DNA from: Alphaproteobacteria bacterium
Lineage (GTDB): Bacteria > Pseudomonadota > Alphaproteobacteria > Micavibrionales > UBA2020
Reading direction: 5' to 3'
Assembly: GCA_025934695.1 (NCBI GenBank)
Contig: JAICWS010000001.1
Span: forward strand, 1,269,301-1,333,300
DNA length: 64,000 bases
Of this stretch, positions 44,464-52,691 are shown piece after piece. The stretch's first letter is position 1. Each line of letters opens with the position of its first letter. Under the pieces are notes generated by a model that had not been told where the DNA came from, did not search any database, and saw only the letters and a program-made list of their open reading frames with translations. A program made the position numbers and the translations under genes.

Positions 44464-45051
44464 ATGGTCCTGCCCCACGCCCCACAGCCCGAAAAAGATG
44501 CGCCGCGCCATGAAGACCTGCTTGTTCGGGTTGGCGCGAAGAAGGACCGCGACGCCTTTATCCGGCTGTTCAGCTATTTCGCACCGCGCGTGAAATCATA
44601 TATGCTCAAACATGGCGCTTCCGAAGCTGCGGCGGAAGAGATCGTGCAGAACACTTTCGTCACGGTGTGGGAGAAGGCTGCGAGCTACGACCCGAAAAAA
44701 GCCGCCGCCAGCACCTGGATCTTCACCATCGCCCGCAACAAGCGTATCGACGCGCTGCGGCGCGAGAAGTTCGTCGAAGTCAATTCGGACGACGCGGCGC
44801 TCGAGAACGCCGCTTACGAGACGGAAGAGCAATATGCCGACCAGCAGGATCTCGACCGGCTGCACAATGCACTGGCGGGACTGCCGCCCGAACAGGCGGA
44901 GCTTCTGCGCATGAGTTTCTTCGAGGATAAATCGCACCAGAAAATCGCGTCCGAGACGCATCTGCCGCTCGGCACCGTGAAATCCCGCCTGCGCGCCGCG
45001 ATGGAGCGGCTGCGCGGCCTGATGGCCTCGACCGGAGACAAACGGCCATGA
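44464..45051 (+). CDS. ECF-type RNA polymerase sigma factor
   Basis: About 195 residues from the ATG at 44464 (44383 is an alternative). Region 2 is seen in FAPRVKSYMLKHGASEAAAEEIVQNTFVTVWEKA and STWIFTIARNKRIDALRR; region 4 in LPLGTVKSRLRAAMERLR. The stop overlaps the start of a ChrR-type anti-sigma gene (ATGA), so the pair resembles RpoE-ChrR, which answers singlet oxygen in Rhodobacter. I did not find the RpoE promoter motif upstream. Confidence 0.92.
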   Translation: MVLPHAPQPEKDAPRHEDLLVRVGAKKDRDAFIRLFSYFAPRVKSYMLKHGASEAAAEEIVQNTFVTVWEKAASYDPKKAAASTWIFTIARNKRIDALRREKFVEVNSDDAALENAAYETEEQYADQQDLDRLHNALAGLPPEQAELLRMSFFEDKSHQKIASETHLPLGTVKSRLRAAMERLRGLMASTGDKRP

Positions 45052-45713
45052 CGATTTCGCCACTCGACATGCTGCTGATGAACTACGCCGCAGGCTCCCT
45101 GAGCCAGCAGGAATCGCTGCTGGTCGCCGCGCACCTGGCGCTGAATGCCGAAGCGCGCCGCAAGGTGTCGCGTTACGAGGCCATGGGCGGCAGGCTGATG
45201 TGCGAGACCGAACCCGCCAAGGTGCGCGACGAATGCCTGAACGCGACGCTCGCGCGCATCGAGAAGGCGCCCGCTTCGCCGATGCAGCAAAAAGCCGCGC
45301 CCTGCGCGTCGCCCGACCTGCATATCCCCGAAGCCATCTACGCGCTGATTTCCGGCTTTTGCCTGTCCGACCCGCGCCAATGGTCGAATGTCACGCGCGG
45401 CTTCGCCACGATGAGCCTGCGTCTATGTCCCGCGCCGACGCAGAAGCGCCTGCGGCTCGTGAAGCTCGAGCCGCGCTCGGCGGCACCCCCGCATTCGCAC
45501 CCCGGCACGGAAGTCACCGTCGTGCTGCAGGGCAGCTTTTCCGACCAGACCGGGAAATACAGGAAGGGCGACATCATCATCATCAGCGATCCCCGCCTCG
45601 TGCACCAGCCGACGGCGAGCGACGAAGGCTGCGTCTGCCTGACGCTGACCGAAGCGCCCTTGCGCTTCCAGGACCCGTTCCAGCGGTTCATGAACGCGTT
45701 CTGGCGAGTCTGA
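45048..45713 (+). CDS. ChrR-type cupin anti-sigma factor lacking the zinc cysteines
   Basis: 221 residues. The N-terminal anti-sigma domain keeps the ChrR fold signature (LLMNYAAGSLSQQESLLVAAHLAL), but where ChrR has HxxxCxxC this protein reads HLALNAEA: His29 stays, and both Cys are Asn33 and Ala36. No His equals ChrR His6 either. The C-terminal cupin keeps its metal residues (HSHPGTE and VHQP). It should bind the sigma factor encoded just upstream; how the complex holds without structural zinc is open. Confidence 0.88.
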   Translation: MTISPLDMLLMNYAAGSLSQQESLLVAAHLALNAEARRKVSRYEAMGGRLMCETEPAKVRDECLNATLARIEKAPASPMQQKAAPCASPDLHIPEAIYALISGFCLSDPRQWSNVTRGFATMSLRLCPAPTQKRLRLVKLEPRSAAPPHSHPGTEVTVVLQGSFSDQTGKYRKGDIIIISDPRLVHQPTASDEGCVCLTLTEAPLRFQDPFQRFMNAFWRV

Positions 45714-45732
45714 TATCATCCTCGATCTTCAT

Positions 45733-45760
45733 CATTCCGCCTTCGCGGGAACGACGTCCG
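45733..45760. repeat. fragment of a PAFAG-type dispersed repeat
   Basis: CATTCCGCCTTCGCGGGAAC matches the core of the repeats at 8224 and 41968 but lacks the second arm, so it looks like a decayed copy. Confidence 0.4.
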
Positions 45761-45794
45761 GGTAGAGGCCCTTTCCCGCAATTATGCTTTTCCC

Positions 45795-45822
45795 TTGACT
45801 TTCGGACGTCGGCGGGTATTTT
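45795..45822 (+). promoter_or_regulatory. sigma-70-type promoter of rpmG
   Basis: TTGACT (45795-45800) and TATTTT (45817-45822) are 16 nt apart, about 70 nt before the L33 start. Confidence 0.5.
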
Positions 45823-45893
45823 CACGTGTCTGAAAAGACAACCGCGCCATCGCCTACCGGCTGGCATTATGTAAATAAAAAGGCAGAATTACC

Positions 45894-46064
45894 ATGGCAA
45901 AAAAAGGCCCCCGCGCAAAAGTGAAGCTGGTCAGCCCCGACGGCGACGATGTGTATTACACCGAGAAAAACTCGCGTAACACGACCGAGAAGCTGAAGCT
46001 GAAAAAGTACAACAAGAAAAAGAAAAAGCACGAAGTTTACGTCGAAGGCAAAATGTCGAAGTAA
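45894..46064 (+). CDS. rpmG: 50S ribosomal protein L33
   Basis: 56 residues, below the ORF-track cutoff. MAKKGPRAKVKLVS, VYYTEKNSRNTTEKLKLKKY and the basic end match bacterial L33 of the cysteine-free type. The Lys run NKKKKKHEVYVEGK replaces the usual DPVVRKHVLYKE. Preceded by a promoter and followed by a terminator as a single-gene unit. Confidence 0.92.
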   Translation: MAKKGPRAKVKLVSPDGDDVYYTEKNSRNTTEKLKLKKYNKKKKKHEVYVEGKMSK

Positions 46065-46086
46065 TCTTCGGCTGCCGGCGACCATC

Positions 46087-46119
46087 AAAGGGCGGTCCCT
46101 GACCAAGGGCCGCCCTTTT
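46087..46119 (+). terminator. terminator of rpmG
   Basis: AAAGGGCGG pairs with CCGCCCTTT, extended by CCCT/AGGG with a one-base bulge, then Ts; 22 nt after the L33 stop. Confidence 0.8.
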
Positions 46120-46127
46120 GCTTTCTT

Positions 46128-46315
46128 CTCCTCCCCTTTTGGGGGAGGAAGGGGCCCGCGCCGCAGGCGTGGGAAGGTGAGGGTACTTCGTTCAGCACGA
46201 ACGCAACTCGCTTGCTAAGCACTTGTCGGACTGAGTACCCTCACCTTCCCGGCGCACGCATGCTTCGCATGCGCATATATGGCGACGGCCCCTTCCGCTC
46301 CCAAAGGAGAGGAGT
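46128..46315. repeat. ~190-bp imperfect palindromic element
   Basis: Inner arms GGGAAGGTGAGGGTACT (46171-46187) and AGTACCCTCACCTTCCC (46234-46250) are perfect complements; outer arms (CTCCCCTTTTGGGGGAGG ... versus ...GCTCCCAAAGGAGAGG) continue the symmetry. It resembles the inverted repeats around the DUF559 gene at 58.3-58.7 kb, which also contain GAGGGTACT. Gene-free. Confidence 0.7.
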
Positions 46316-46344
46316 ATTTGCGAATACCATTACAGGAGAAAGTC

Positions 46345-46686
46345 ATGCCGCAATACCTCGTCGCCATTCACCACCCCAACGATTACGACAGCGCCACGGA
46401 GGACGAAGCAATGCACCGCGCCATCGACGAACTCAATGAGGAAATGCTCGCGAAAGGCATACGGGTTTTCGCGGGCGGGCTGGAGCATCCGCCGAGCACC
46501 GCGAAAACCGTGCGCGCGCAGCCCGACGGCAAGGTGACCGTCACCGACGGCGCATACCTGAAAACCAGCGAACATGTGGGCGGTTTCTGGATCCTGGAAG
46601 CCGCTGACATGGACGAGGCATTGGCATGGGGACGCAAGGCAACTGTCGCTTGCCGGGCGCCCGTCGAGGTGCGCCGGTTTTACTGA
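46345..46686 (+). CDS. YCII-related domain protein
   Basis: 113 residues from the ATG at 46345 (ACAGGAG upstream). A DGPI-type YCII fold: MPQYLVAIHHPNDYD, a long helix, VFAGGLEHPPSTAKTV, GGFWILEAADMDEALAWGRKA and VEVRRF. YCII proteins are small ferredoxin-like proteins often linked to ECF sigma factors; a sigma factor lies 1.3 kb upstream. Function not established. Confidence 0.85.
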   Translation: MPQYLVAIHHPNDYDSATEDEAMHRAIDELNEEMLAKGIRVFAGGLEHPPSTAKTVRAQPDGKVTVTDGAYLKTSEHVGGFWILEAADMDEALAWGRKATVACRAPVEVRRFY

Positions 46687-46697
46687 CGTAAAACGGA

Positions 46698-48209
46698 TTA
46701 AACGATTTTCTTGATCGTCTCGGCGACTTCCGCCGACGGCGGCGCGGTGGCAGGCGCGGGCGCTGCAGGAGCAGCAGTTTCGGCGCCGGCCGCAGGTGCG
46801 GCGGCCGGGGGCGTTTCGCCCTGGGCCACCATGCCATGGTCGAGGAAATAGACGCGGTTGCGTCCGCCTTCCTTGGCGCGGTAGAGCTCGTCGTCGGCGC
46901 GGCGCAGGGCTTCTTCCACCTTCACGTCTTCGCCGTTGATCATGGCGGCGCCGATGGAAACGGTGACGGGCATCGTGCCCATGGGGCCCGAGACCTTGAA
47001 GGGCTCCCGTGCAATGCCGTTGCGCAGGCGTTCAGAGACCTGCATCGCCATGTCGAGGCTGATATCGGGCAGGATCACGACGAATTCCTCGCCGCCTAAG
47101 CGCGCGACGAGGTCGAAGCTGCGCAGGCGCTGGCTGACTCGCTCGGCGAACGTTTTCAGGACCTCGTCGCCCACTGCATGGCCCGCGCTGTCGTTGATCT
47201 TCTTGAAGTGGTCGATATCGAGCATGAGGACGCAGAGGTTCTTCTTGCTCTCGACGTTTTTCTTGATGAGCTTCTCGAGGTGCACCATCAGGTAACGGCG
47301 GTTGAACAACCCCGTGAGGCTGTCGGTCAGCGCCAGCGAAAGGCTGGTTTCATAGTTGGAACGCAACCGGTCCTGGTAACGCTTGCGCCGGATCTGGGTG
47401 CGCACGCGGGCCAGAAGCTCGTTACGGTCAACGGGGCGCAGGATATAATCGTGCGCGCCAATCTCGAGGCCCTGGGCGATGCGCTTCATGTCGCCTTCCT
47501 CGCCAACCATGAGAATGGGAACGGACCTTGTGCGTTCGTTGGAGCGCAGGTGCGAGCAGAGGCGCAAACCGTCCTCGGCCGTCAGGTTGAGGCTGACGGT
47601 GATCATGTCGAAATCATTCTGCTGCGAGATCGCGATGGCCTGGTCGCCGGTGCGCACGGTCTGGCACTGGTCGTCATCGCGGCGCAGGGTTTCAACGAAC
47701 TTGTCGCTTTCGAAGGCTTTGTCCTCGATGACGAGGATGCGCGCTTTTTCCGACGGTTCGGTCAGGAAGGTGCCTTTATTGCCGGAGAAGCCGAACTGGT
47801 TCGCGGTATTTTCGCGGATGCGCCATTCGTCGACGGTCATTTTCAGGCGCACGAGCGACCGTACGCGGGCCATCAGCGCCACGTCGTTGACGGGCTTGGA
47901 AAGGAAATCGTCAGCGCCCGATTCAAGGCCGCGGACGCGGTCGGTCGCGTCGGTCAGCGCCGTCACCATGACGACAGGAATATGGGCGGTCGCCGGGTTT
48001 GCCTTCAGCCGCTGGCAGGTTTCGAAGCCATCCATGCCGGGCATCATGACGTCGAGCAGGATGATGTCAGGGCTTAAAGTTTCAGCCTTTTGAATGCCTT
48101 CCGCGCCGCTGGTGGCGGTGAGGACGTCGAAATACTCGCCCGAAAGCTTGGCTTCCAGCAGTTTGACGTTCGGAAGAATATCATCGACGACAAGGACGCG
48201 TGCAGTCAT
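46698..48209 (-). CDS. pleD: PleD-type response regulator and diguanylate cyclase
   Basis: 503 residues: receiver 1 (DD near residue 9, phospho-acceptor in DIILLDVMMPG, K in LSKPV), a degenerate receiver 2 whose acceptor region reads DMITVSLNLT, and a GGDEF domain with RLGGEEF. The I-site RxxD (RSFD) precedes it by five residues, so product inhibition is expected. An Ala/Pro-rich tail follows. PleD makes c-di-GMP and drives polar development in Caulobacter. divK lies directly upstream, the conserved order. Confidence 0.95.
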   Translation of the reverse strand: MTARVLVVDDILPNVKLLEAKLSGEYFDVLTATSGAEGIQKAETLSPDIILLDVMMPGMDGFETCQRLKANPATAHIPVVMVTALTDATDRVRGLESGADDFLSKPVNDVALMARVRSLVRLKMTVDEWRIRENTANQFGFSGNKGTFLTEPSEKARILVIEDKAFESDKFVETLRRDDDQCQTVRTGDQAIAISQQNDFDMITVSLNLTAEDGLRLCSHLRSNERTRSVPILMVGEEGDMKRIAQGLEIGAHDYILRPVDRNELLARVRTQIRRKRYQDRLRSNYETSLSLALTDSLTGLFNRRYLMVHLEKLIKKNVESKKNLCVLMLDIDHFKKINDSAGHAVGDEVLKTFAERVSQRLRSFDLVARLGGEEFVVILPDISLDMAMQVSERLRNGIAREPFKVSGPMGTMPVTVSIGAAMINGEDVKVEEALRRADDELYRAKEGGRNRVYFLDHGMVAQGETPPAAAPAAGAETAAPAAPAPATAPPSAEVAETIKKIV

Positions 48210-48349
48210 GGCTTTTACTTGAACCTGAACCCTCTGAAGAGGTGGGACCCCTTCTTACACCCTAAAGCCAAATGTTAAAGGAAGACTTAACCCCTTTAAA
48301 GCTTATTTTAGTCTCATTAAATCTTATTTAATAAGGTGTTAGCGCGCGG

Positions 48350-48718
48350 CTATTTTTCCAGATGCTTCTGGATAACTTTCATGAAATCGAGGATTGAAAT
48401 CGGCTTGGACACATAGTCCTCACAGCCGCCCTGACGGATCTTCTCCTCGTCGCCTTTCATGGCGAAAGCGGTCACCGCCACGACGGGAATCTTCTTCAGA
48501 TCGTTGTCCTTTTTTAGCCACTGCGTGACCTCGAGGCCCGAGACCTCCGGCAGCTGGATATCCATGACGATCAGATCCGGCATATGCTCACGAGCGAGGT
48601 CCAGCACCTTCATGCCGTCGCGCGTCTTGATCGTGTCATAGCCGTGCGCGCCCAAGAGGTCGTCGAATAATTTCATATTCAGTTCGTTGTCTTCGACGAT
48701 CAGGACTTTCTTTTTCAT
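48350..48718 (-). CDS. divK: single-domain response regulator DivK
   Basis: 122 residues with all receiver residues: EDN near residue 9, the phospho-acceptor Asp in [12 protein letters not shown] in AVTAFAM and K in VSKPI. The sequence ([32 protein letters not shown]) matches DivK, which controls the CckA-CtrA cell-cycle pathway through DivJ, PleC and DivL. Upstream of pleD on the same strand. Confidence 0.95.
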   Translation of the reverse strand: MKKKVLIVEDNELNMKLFDDLLGAHGYDTIKTRDGMKVLDLAREHMPDLIVMDIQLPEVSGLEVTQWLKKDNDLKKIPVVAVTAFAMKGDEEKIRQGGCEDYVSKPISILDFMKVIQKHLEK

Positions 48719-48801
48719 ATTAAAAAGCTCTTTTCCCCGGGAAGGTAATGCCAGTGGAGATTATCAAATAATTCGGAGTGGGTCTAATTAAAGAATTATT
48801 C

Positions 48802-49491
48802 ATGGCGAAAGCGGAAACTGGATTTCAGATACAGGCGCAACGCCGCGCGAAGAACTTTACCTTTTCAGCAGCTCCAATGCTTTCATGGCTCCATGCAAAC
48901 CGGCTTAAAGTCATCTCCGCGCTGTGCATCGTGGGCGACATGCTGATGGGACTCGCGGGCGCGGTAGGTCTTTACCACGCCGGCAAGAATTTCGCGGACC
49001 TGCTGCTGACCATCGCCGGCGGTCTGGGTCTCTTCGGTCATGCGATCGTCATTATCTGGGGCAAGGGCGGCGGCGGCGCCACATCCGGGACGTCGGCGAA
49101 GAAAGACCGGACGTCAGCGCTGGTGAAGTCCTTGCTGATGTGGCGTTACCCGCTCGACTCGAGTTTCGCTGTTTTTGCGGTGGGCGGGCTGTGTTTCGCC
49201 GTTTCCGGCGCGGCCAGCAAAAACCCGCTGCTCGCCGCCTTCGGGATCATCTGCTCGATTTCTTCGCTGATCGGCTGGCTGTGGCCGCAGGATAAGCGCC
49301 TGTTCGGCTTCCGCTCCCTGCAGGTCTGCGCCACGCTCTATATGACATCGGGCGTCTCGAACCTGGCCTCGGGGCTTTGGGCGCATAGTTCCTTTATCGT
49401 CCTGGCCGGATGCTGTTACATCTTGGCGAACATCATTCTTTACACCGTCCGCAAGGAACATCAATCCGAGTACACGATCGAGAGCGGCTAA
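48802..49491 (+). CDS. multi-pass membrane protein of unknown function
   Basis: About 229 residues from the ATG at 48802 (a GTG at 48778 is also possible; neither has a strong ribosome-binding site). Six or so hydrophobic segments, with a soluble Gly/Lys-rich loop (KGGGGATSGTSAKKDRTSA) in the middle. No family recognised. Confidence 0.65.
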   Translation: MAKAETGFQIQAQRRAKNFTFSAAPMLSWLHANRLKVISALCIVGDMLMGLAGAVGLYHAGKNFADLLLTIAGGLGLFGHAIVIIWGKGGGGATSGTSAKKDRTSALVKSLLMWRYPLDSSFAVFAVGGLCFAVSGAASKNPLLAAFGIICSISSLIGWLWPQDKRLFGFRSLQVCATLYMTSGVSNLASGLWAHSSFIVLAGCCYILANIILYTVRKEHQSEYTIESG

Positions 49492-49494
49492 AGA

Positions 49495-49920
49495 TTACGG
49501 CCCCCTCGGCGACAGGCTCGGTCCGCGAATGGCGCGTTTCTCAAGGGTGGCGACGCGCTCGGTCAACTCCCTCACCTGCTCGCGCAACTCTTCTAGCGTG
49601 TCTCCGCCACGGCGCGCCGGACGGGCGTCTTCCAGCGAGGCCGGATCGACGTTCTTCAAAAACACCCGGTCGTCTTCGAGGTCGAGCTTGTCGAGCATGT
49701 TTTTCTTCTTGCAATAGTCGGCATAGCCGTATGACGCGTTCTCGCAGTAACTGCCGCTGTCTTCCACCTTGCCGCGGCGCGTCACGCCCTTGCGTAGGGC
49801 ATTCACCGCTTCGGGATGCGCCCTGAACTTGTTGAGCGTCTCTTCGAATTCCTTGGGCGTACCTTCGTAGCCGACCTTCTCGAGCAGCTTCAGCACGCGC
49901 GCGATATCTTCCGACGACAT
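49495..49920 (-). CDS. hypothetical protein with C-terminal coiled coil
   Basis: 141 residues from the ATG at 49920, which follows AAAGGAGGA. The N-terminus is helical; the C-terminus is a heptad-like coil (TLEELREQVRELTERVATLEKRA). A pair of Cys (SYCENASYGYADYCKKK) sits between. Probably an oligomeric cytoplasmic protein. Converges with the 48802 gene 3 nt away. Confidence 0.68.
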   Translation of the reverse strand: MSSEDIARVLKLLEKVGYEGTPKEFEETLNKFRAHPEAVNALRKGVTRRGKVEDSGSYCENASYGYADYCKKKNMLDKLDLEDDRVFLKNVDPASLEDARPARRGGDTLEELREQVRELTERVATLEKRAIRGPSLSPRGP

Positions 49921-50279
49921 GGTTCCTCCTTTGCAAGAGAGCCAAGTCTGCGTGGATTCGGCGCCAGGAAACAAGCTTGTTTTTTACATATCGGATGCGA
50001 TAGGATGGTAGAAATAGCCAAAAGATTTAAACCGTCAAACATCGGAAAGAATTAACGCGGAGACCCGGAGTTCCGGAGTCTTTCTGAATTTGCGCGAAGC
50101 GCCTTTATATCGAGAGGGTTCAACCGCGCGAAGTTACGAAGTAACGGAGAGGCGGTGCAGAACCCGACTTCGTATCTTCGTAACTTCGCGCGCCATTATA
50201 GCGGCTTCGCCGCGATCCAGATGCAGCAGGCAACTTCGGGCCTCCGGGTCGCCGCGTAAAAATGACAATTCCGAAATTT
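49921..50279. other. gene-free interval with a 17-bp inverted repeat
   Basis: About 360 nt without a supportable gene. CGCGCGAAGTTACGAAG (50125-50141) is the exact complement of CTTCGTAACTTCGCGCG (50176-50192) across a 34-nt loop. The interval contains several further GAAGTTACG / CGTAACTTC-like pieces, so it may be a decayed palindromic element. It lies between the tail of eipB and the 49495 gene start. Confidence 0.5.
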
Positions 50280-51188
50280 TCAGGAGCACTTCTTCGGTGG
50301 CAGCCGCTGCAGCGCGAGGAGTTTCTGCTCGACCTTGAAGCTCTTGTAATCGACGAGCGACCAGCTGACGACGCCGTTGTCGTGGAGGATCATGTCCATC
50401 TCATACGAAGAGGCCATGGAGTCCTTGTCCTTGAGCGGGAAGACGGCCATGCGCACATGCCAAGCGTCGGTATTGAGCAGCGAGGCATCGATGTTCTTGT
50501 TATTGCCGATCAGCGCCTTGATCTCCTCCGGCGTGACTTTCTTGCCGATCCATGTATTCACCTCAACGGGCCCATCGGCGTCGGTACCGTCGAACATGAT
50601 GGCGTCGAAGAACCGATCGCCCTTGCGCGCGTGGCGGATGACTTCGTTTGTCTGCTGCGTGGGCAGCATATAGCCTTTGGGCAGCGGGTAGGAAAGATTG
50701 CCGGGCCGCGTATATTCGGCGATTGCCTTGCCGTCGGGTCCTTTTTCGACAGAGCCGCGCAGCTGCTCTGTGGTGGCGCCGTCTTCCTCGCGCTCGGACG
50801 AGAAATAGAACTGGCTCAGGTCTTTCGATTCAAAGGCCACGTAATGGCTGGTGTTTTCGACCGGCCGCCGCTCGGGGTACTGGTATTCGACGCGGAAGCG
50901 GTGCTCGGTCGTCCAGGCGTCGCAGTTGTCGTCCTGCTCGTAATACATGCGTCCATCGATGCCGGTGACACCGGCGCCCGCCTGTACCGAGACCATCTTG
51001 AAATCGTAAAGCGCCTTGTGCAGCGCAACAGTGACATCGGGATAGGCGTCGACGGACGCAACCGCGGCTGCGGCCTCCGCAGGTTTGGATGCGGCGTGCC
51101 CCGCGGCGACCACAGGAACCGCCACGAGGCAGGCACCCGCGATAAGGGCCGCAAAGCCGGCAAGTTTCGGCAAGCTGATATGACGCAA
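50280..51188 (-). CDS. eipB: EipB/DUF1849 cell-envelope integrity protein
   Basis: 302 residues with a signal peptide ending near VAA. It fits DUF1849: VALHKALYDFKMV, GIDGRMYYEQDDNCDAWTTEHRF, LPKGYMLPTQQTNEVI and a final Cys in PPKKCS. In Brucella EipB two equivalent cysteines form a disulfide in a periplasmic beta-spiral needed for envelope integrity; both are present here. The start has only a weak ribosome-binding site (GGGGGAA). Confidence 0.87.
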   Translation of the reverse strand: MRHISLPKLAGFAALIAGACLVAVPVVAAGHAASKPAEAAAAVASVDAYPDVTVALHKALYDFKMVSVQAGAGVTGIDGRMYYEQDDNCDAWTTEHRFRVEYQYPERRPVENTSHYVAFESKDLSQFYFSSEREEDGATTEQLRGSVEKGPDGKAIAEYTRPGNLSYPLPKGYMLPTQQTNEVIRHARKGDRFFDAIMFDGTDADGPVEVNTWIGKKVTPEEIKALIGNNKNIDASLLNTDAWHVRMAVFPLKDKDSMASSYEMDMILHDNGVVSWSLVDYKSFKVEQKLLALQRLPPKKCS

Positions 51189-51327
51189 GTTGGGAGTTCC
51201 CCCTTCAAAGACTAATCACTCTAACTCATATCCGGCGAAAAACAATCCATTATTATGGGAATAGGATAGTTTCTGATGGCTTTTCCGCTTCGCTGCTGCA
51301 TGTTATGTATAGCTTAAGGGGAGGCTT

Positions 51328-52044
51328 ATGACCCAGAACCAGCCGCATCTGCATGTCGTGACGTCAGGCGAGACCATGGAGTCGCCGCGGGCTGCCGCGC
51401 CTGCCGCGCCGCTGACGGTCACGGCGGCCGATTCAGACCTTCTCAGTGCCTGGCGCACGCAGAGCACCACCATTGCCCTGCTGAAGCATGCCTATGACCA
51501 GATCGAGACGGCGGAAAAGCGCATCGCGGAATACGAGCGCCGCATCCGGCAGCTGGAGGAACTCGCGGAAACCGATCCGTTGACGGGCCTGATGAACCGC
51601 CGCGGCTTCGAGCGGTTCTTTGAGCAGGAACTGTCGCGCATCCGCCGGCACCAGTCGCCGGGCGCGCTTTTCGTCCTTGTCGACCTCGACCGCTTCAAGG
51701 CGCTCAACGACCTTTATGGCCACCAGGCAGGCGATGCCTGCCTGCGCCTCGTGGCCGATCATCTCATGAAGTCTATCCGCGTCGCCGACGGCGCCGCCCG
51801 TTTCGGCGGCGATGAATTTGCCCTACTGCTGACGAACGCCGACCCCGACAAGGCGCTGGTCCGCGCCAACCATGTACGCGAGACGCTCAATCGGATGCAC
51901 CTGGCCTGGGAAGGCGACGAGCTTCATTTCGGCGCCAGCGTCGGGTCGGAACCGGTGACAGCCGCGAGCAGCTATGCCACCGCTTACCAGGCCTCCGATC
52001 ACGCGCTTTATGCCGACAAGAAAGCCCGCAAGGCGCAACGCTGA
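51328..52044 (+). CDS. GGDEF diguanylate cyclase
   Basis: 238 residues: a Pro/Ala-rich N-terminus, a coiled-coil stalk (YDQIETAEKRIAEYERRIRQLEEL) and a GGDEF domain beginning at AETDPLTGLMNRRGF with active site RFGGDEF. The I-site RVAD is five residues upstream, so it should be feedback-inhibited. No membrane segment or sensor domain. It would add to the c-di-GMP pool with PleD. AGGGGAGG precedes the ATG. Confidence 0.93.
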   Translation: MTQNQPHLHVVTSGETMESPRAAAPAAPLTVTAADSDLLSAWRTQSTTIALLKHAYDQIETAEKRIAEYERRIRQLEELAETDPLTGLMNRRGFERFFEQELSRIRRHQSPGALFVLVDLDRFKALNDLYGHQAGDACLRLVADHLMKSIRVADGAARFGGDEFALLLTNADPDKALVRANHVRETLNRMHLAWEGDELHFGASVGSEPVTAASSYATAYQASDHALYADKKARKAQR

Positions 52045-52053
52045 ACTCTATTT

Positions 52054-52602
52054 CTACGGGGTGCTTCTCTGCAACCCGTGCGCCGCGCCGAGTTCGGCCG
52101 GGCTCAAGACGCCGTCATGATTGGTGTCCAGCTGCTGGAACTGGCTGGCGGAAAAGCCCGCGCCGGTGAATTCCTGTTCTGACACGCTGCCGTCGTTGTT
52201 CGAGTCGATCGACTTGAAATTCGGCGTATTGCCGGTCGTGGTATTGCCCAGCGTATTCGTCATCGGGTTGCCCATCGTATTCGTGACGGTATTGCCGCCG
52301 GGTACGCCGGTGGTGGTCGTGTTCGATCCGGGCACGCCTGTTGTCGTTGTCGCGGCCCCGGGCACGCCGGTCGTCGTCGTGGCCGAGCCGGGAACGCCGG
52401 TGGTTGTAGTGGCGGACCCCGGCGCGGTCGTGGCCGCGCCGCCTGTCGCTCCGCCGCTGCCCGCTGCCGCGCCCGCGCCCGCGCCCGCGCCTCCCGCGCC
52501 TCCCCCTCCGCCCGCGCCGCCGCCAGCTCCCTGCGCCAGCGACAGACCCGAGACGGCCAGCAGCAGGCAGACGCTGATTGTCGCCATTTCAAATTTTTTC
52601 AT
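52054..52602 (-). CDS. secreted EF-hand protein with collagen-like linker
   Basis: 182 residues from the ATG at 52602 (AAGGG upstream). A signal peptide (LLLAVSGLSLAQG) is followed by a Gly/Ala tract, about five near-repeats of TTTTGVPG and an Asn/Thr stretch. Two EF-hands close it: DSNNDGSVSEQEF and DTNHDGVLSPAEL, each with a complete set of Ca ligands. A calcium-binding exported protein of unknown role; similar in plan to the next gene. Confidence 0.82.
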   Translation of the reverse strand: MKKFEMATISVCLLLAVSGLSLAQGAGGGAGGGGGAGGAGAGAGAAAGSGGATGGAATTAPGSATTTTGVPGSATTTTGVPGAATTTTGVPGSNTTTTGVPGGNTVTNTMGNPMTNTLGNTTTGNTPNFKSIDSNNDGSVSEQEFTGAGFSASQFQQLDTNHDGVLSPAELGAAHGLQRSTP

Positions 52603-52691
52603 GTTCACACCCTTGAATTTGTCGATCCGCCTTAAAGTCGAAATCCGGCGCTCGCCGCGCCGGATTTCGACATGCGGATGTTACATTGAGG

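Noticed and set aside
52300-52440. Possible CRISPR-like direct repeats
   Set aside because: The periodicity is in-frame coding for TTTTGVPG units of a secreted protein, with no unique spacers.
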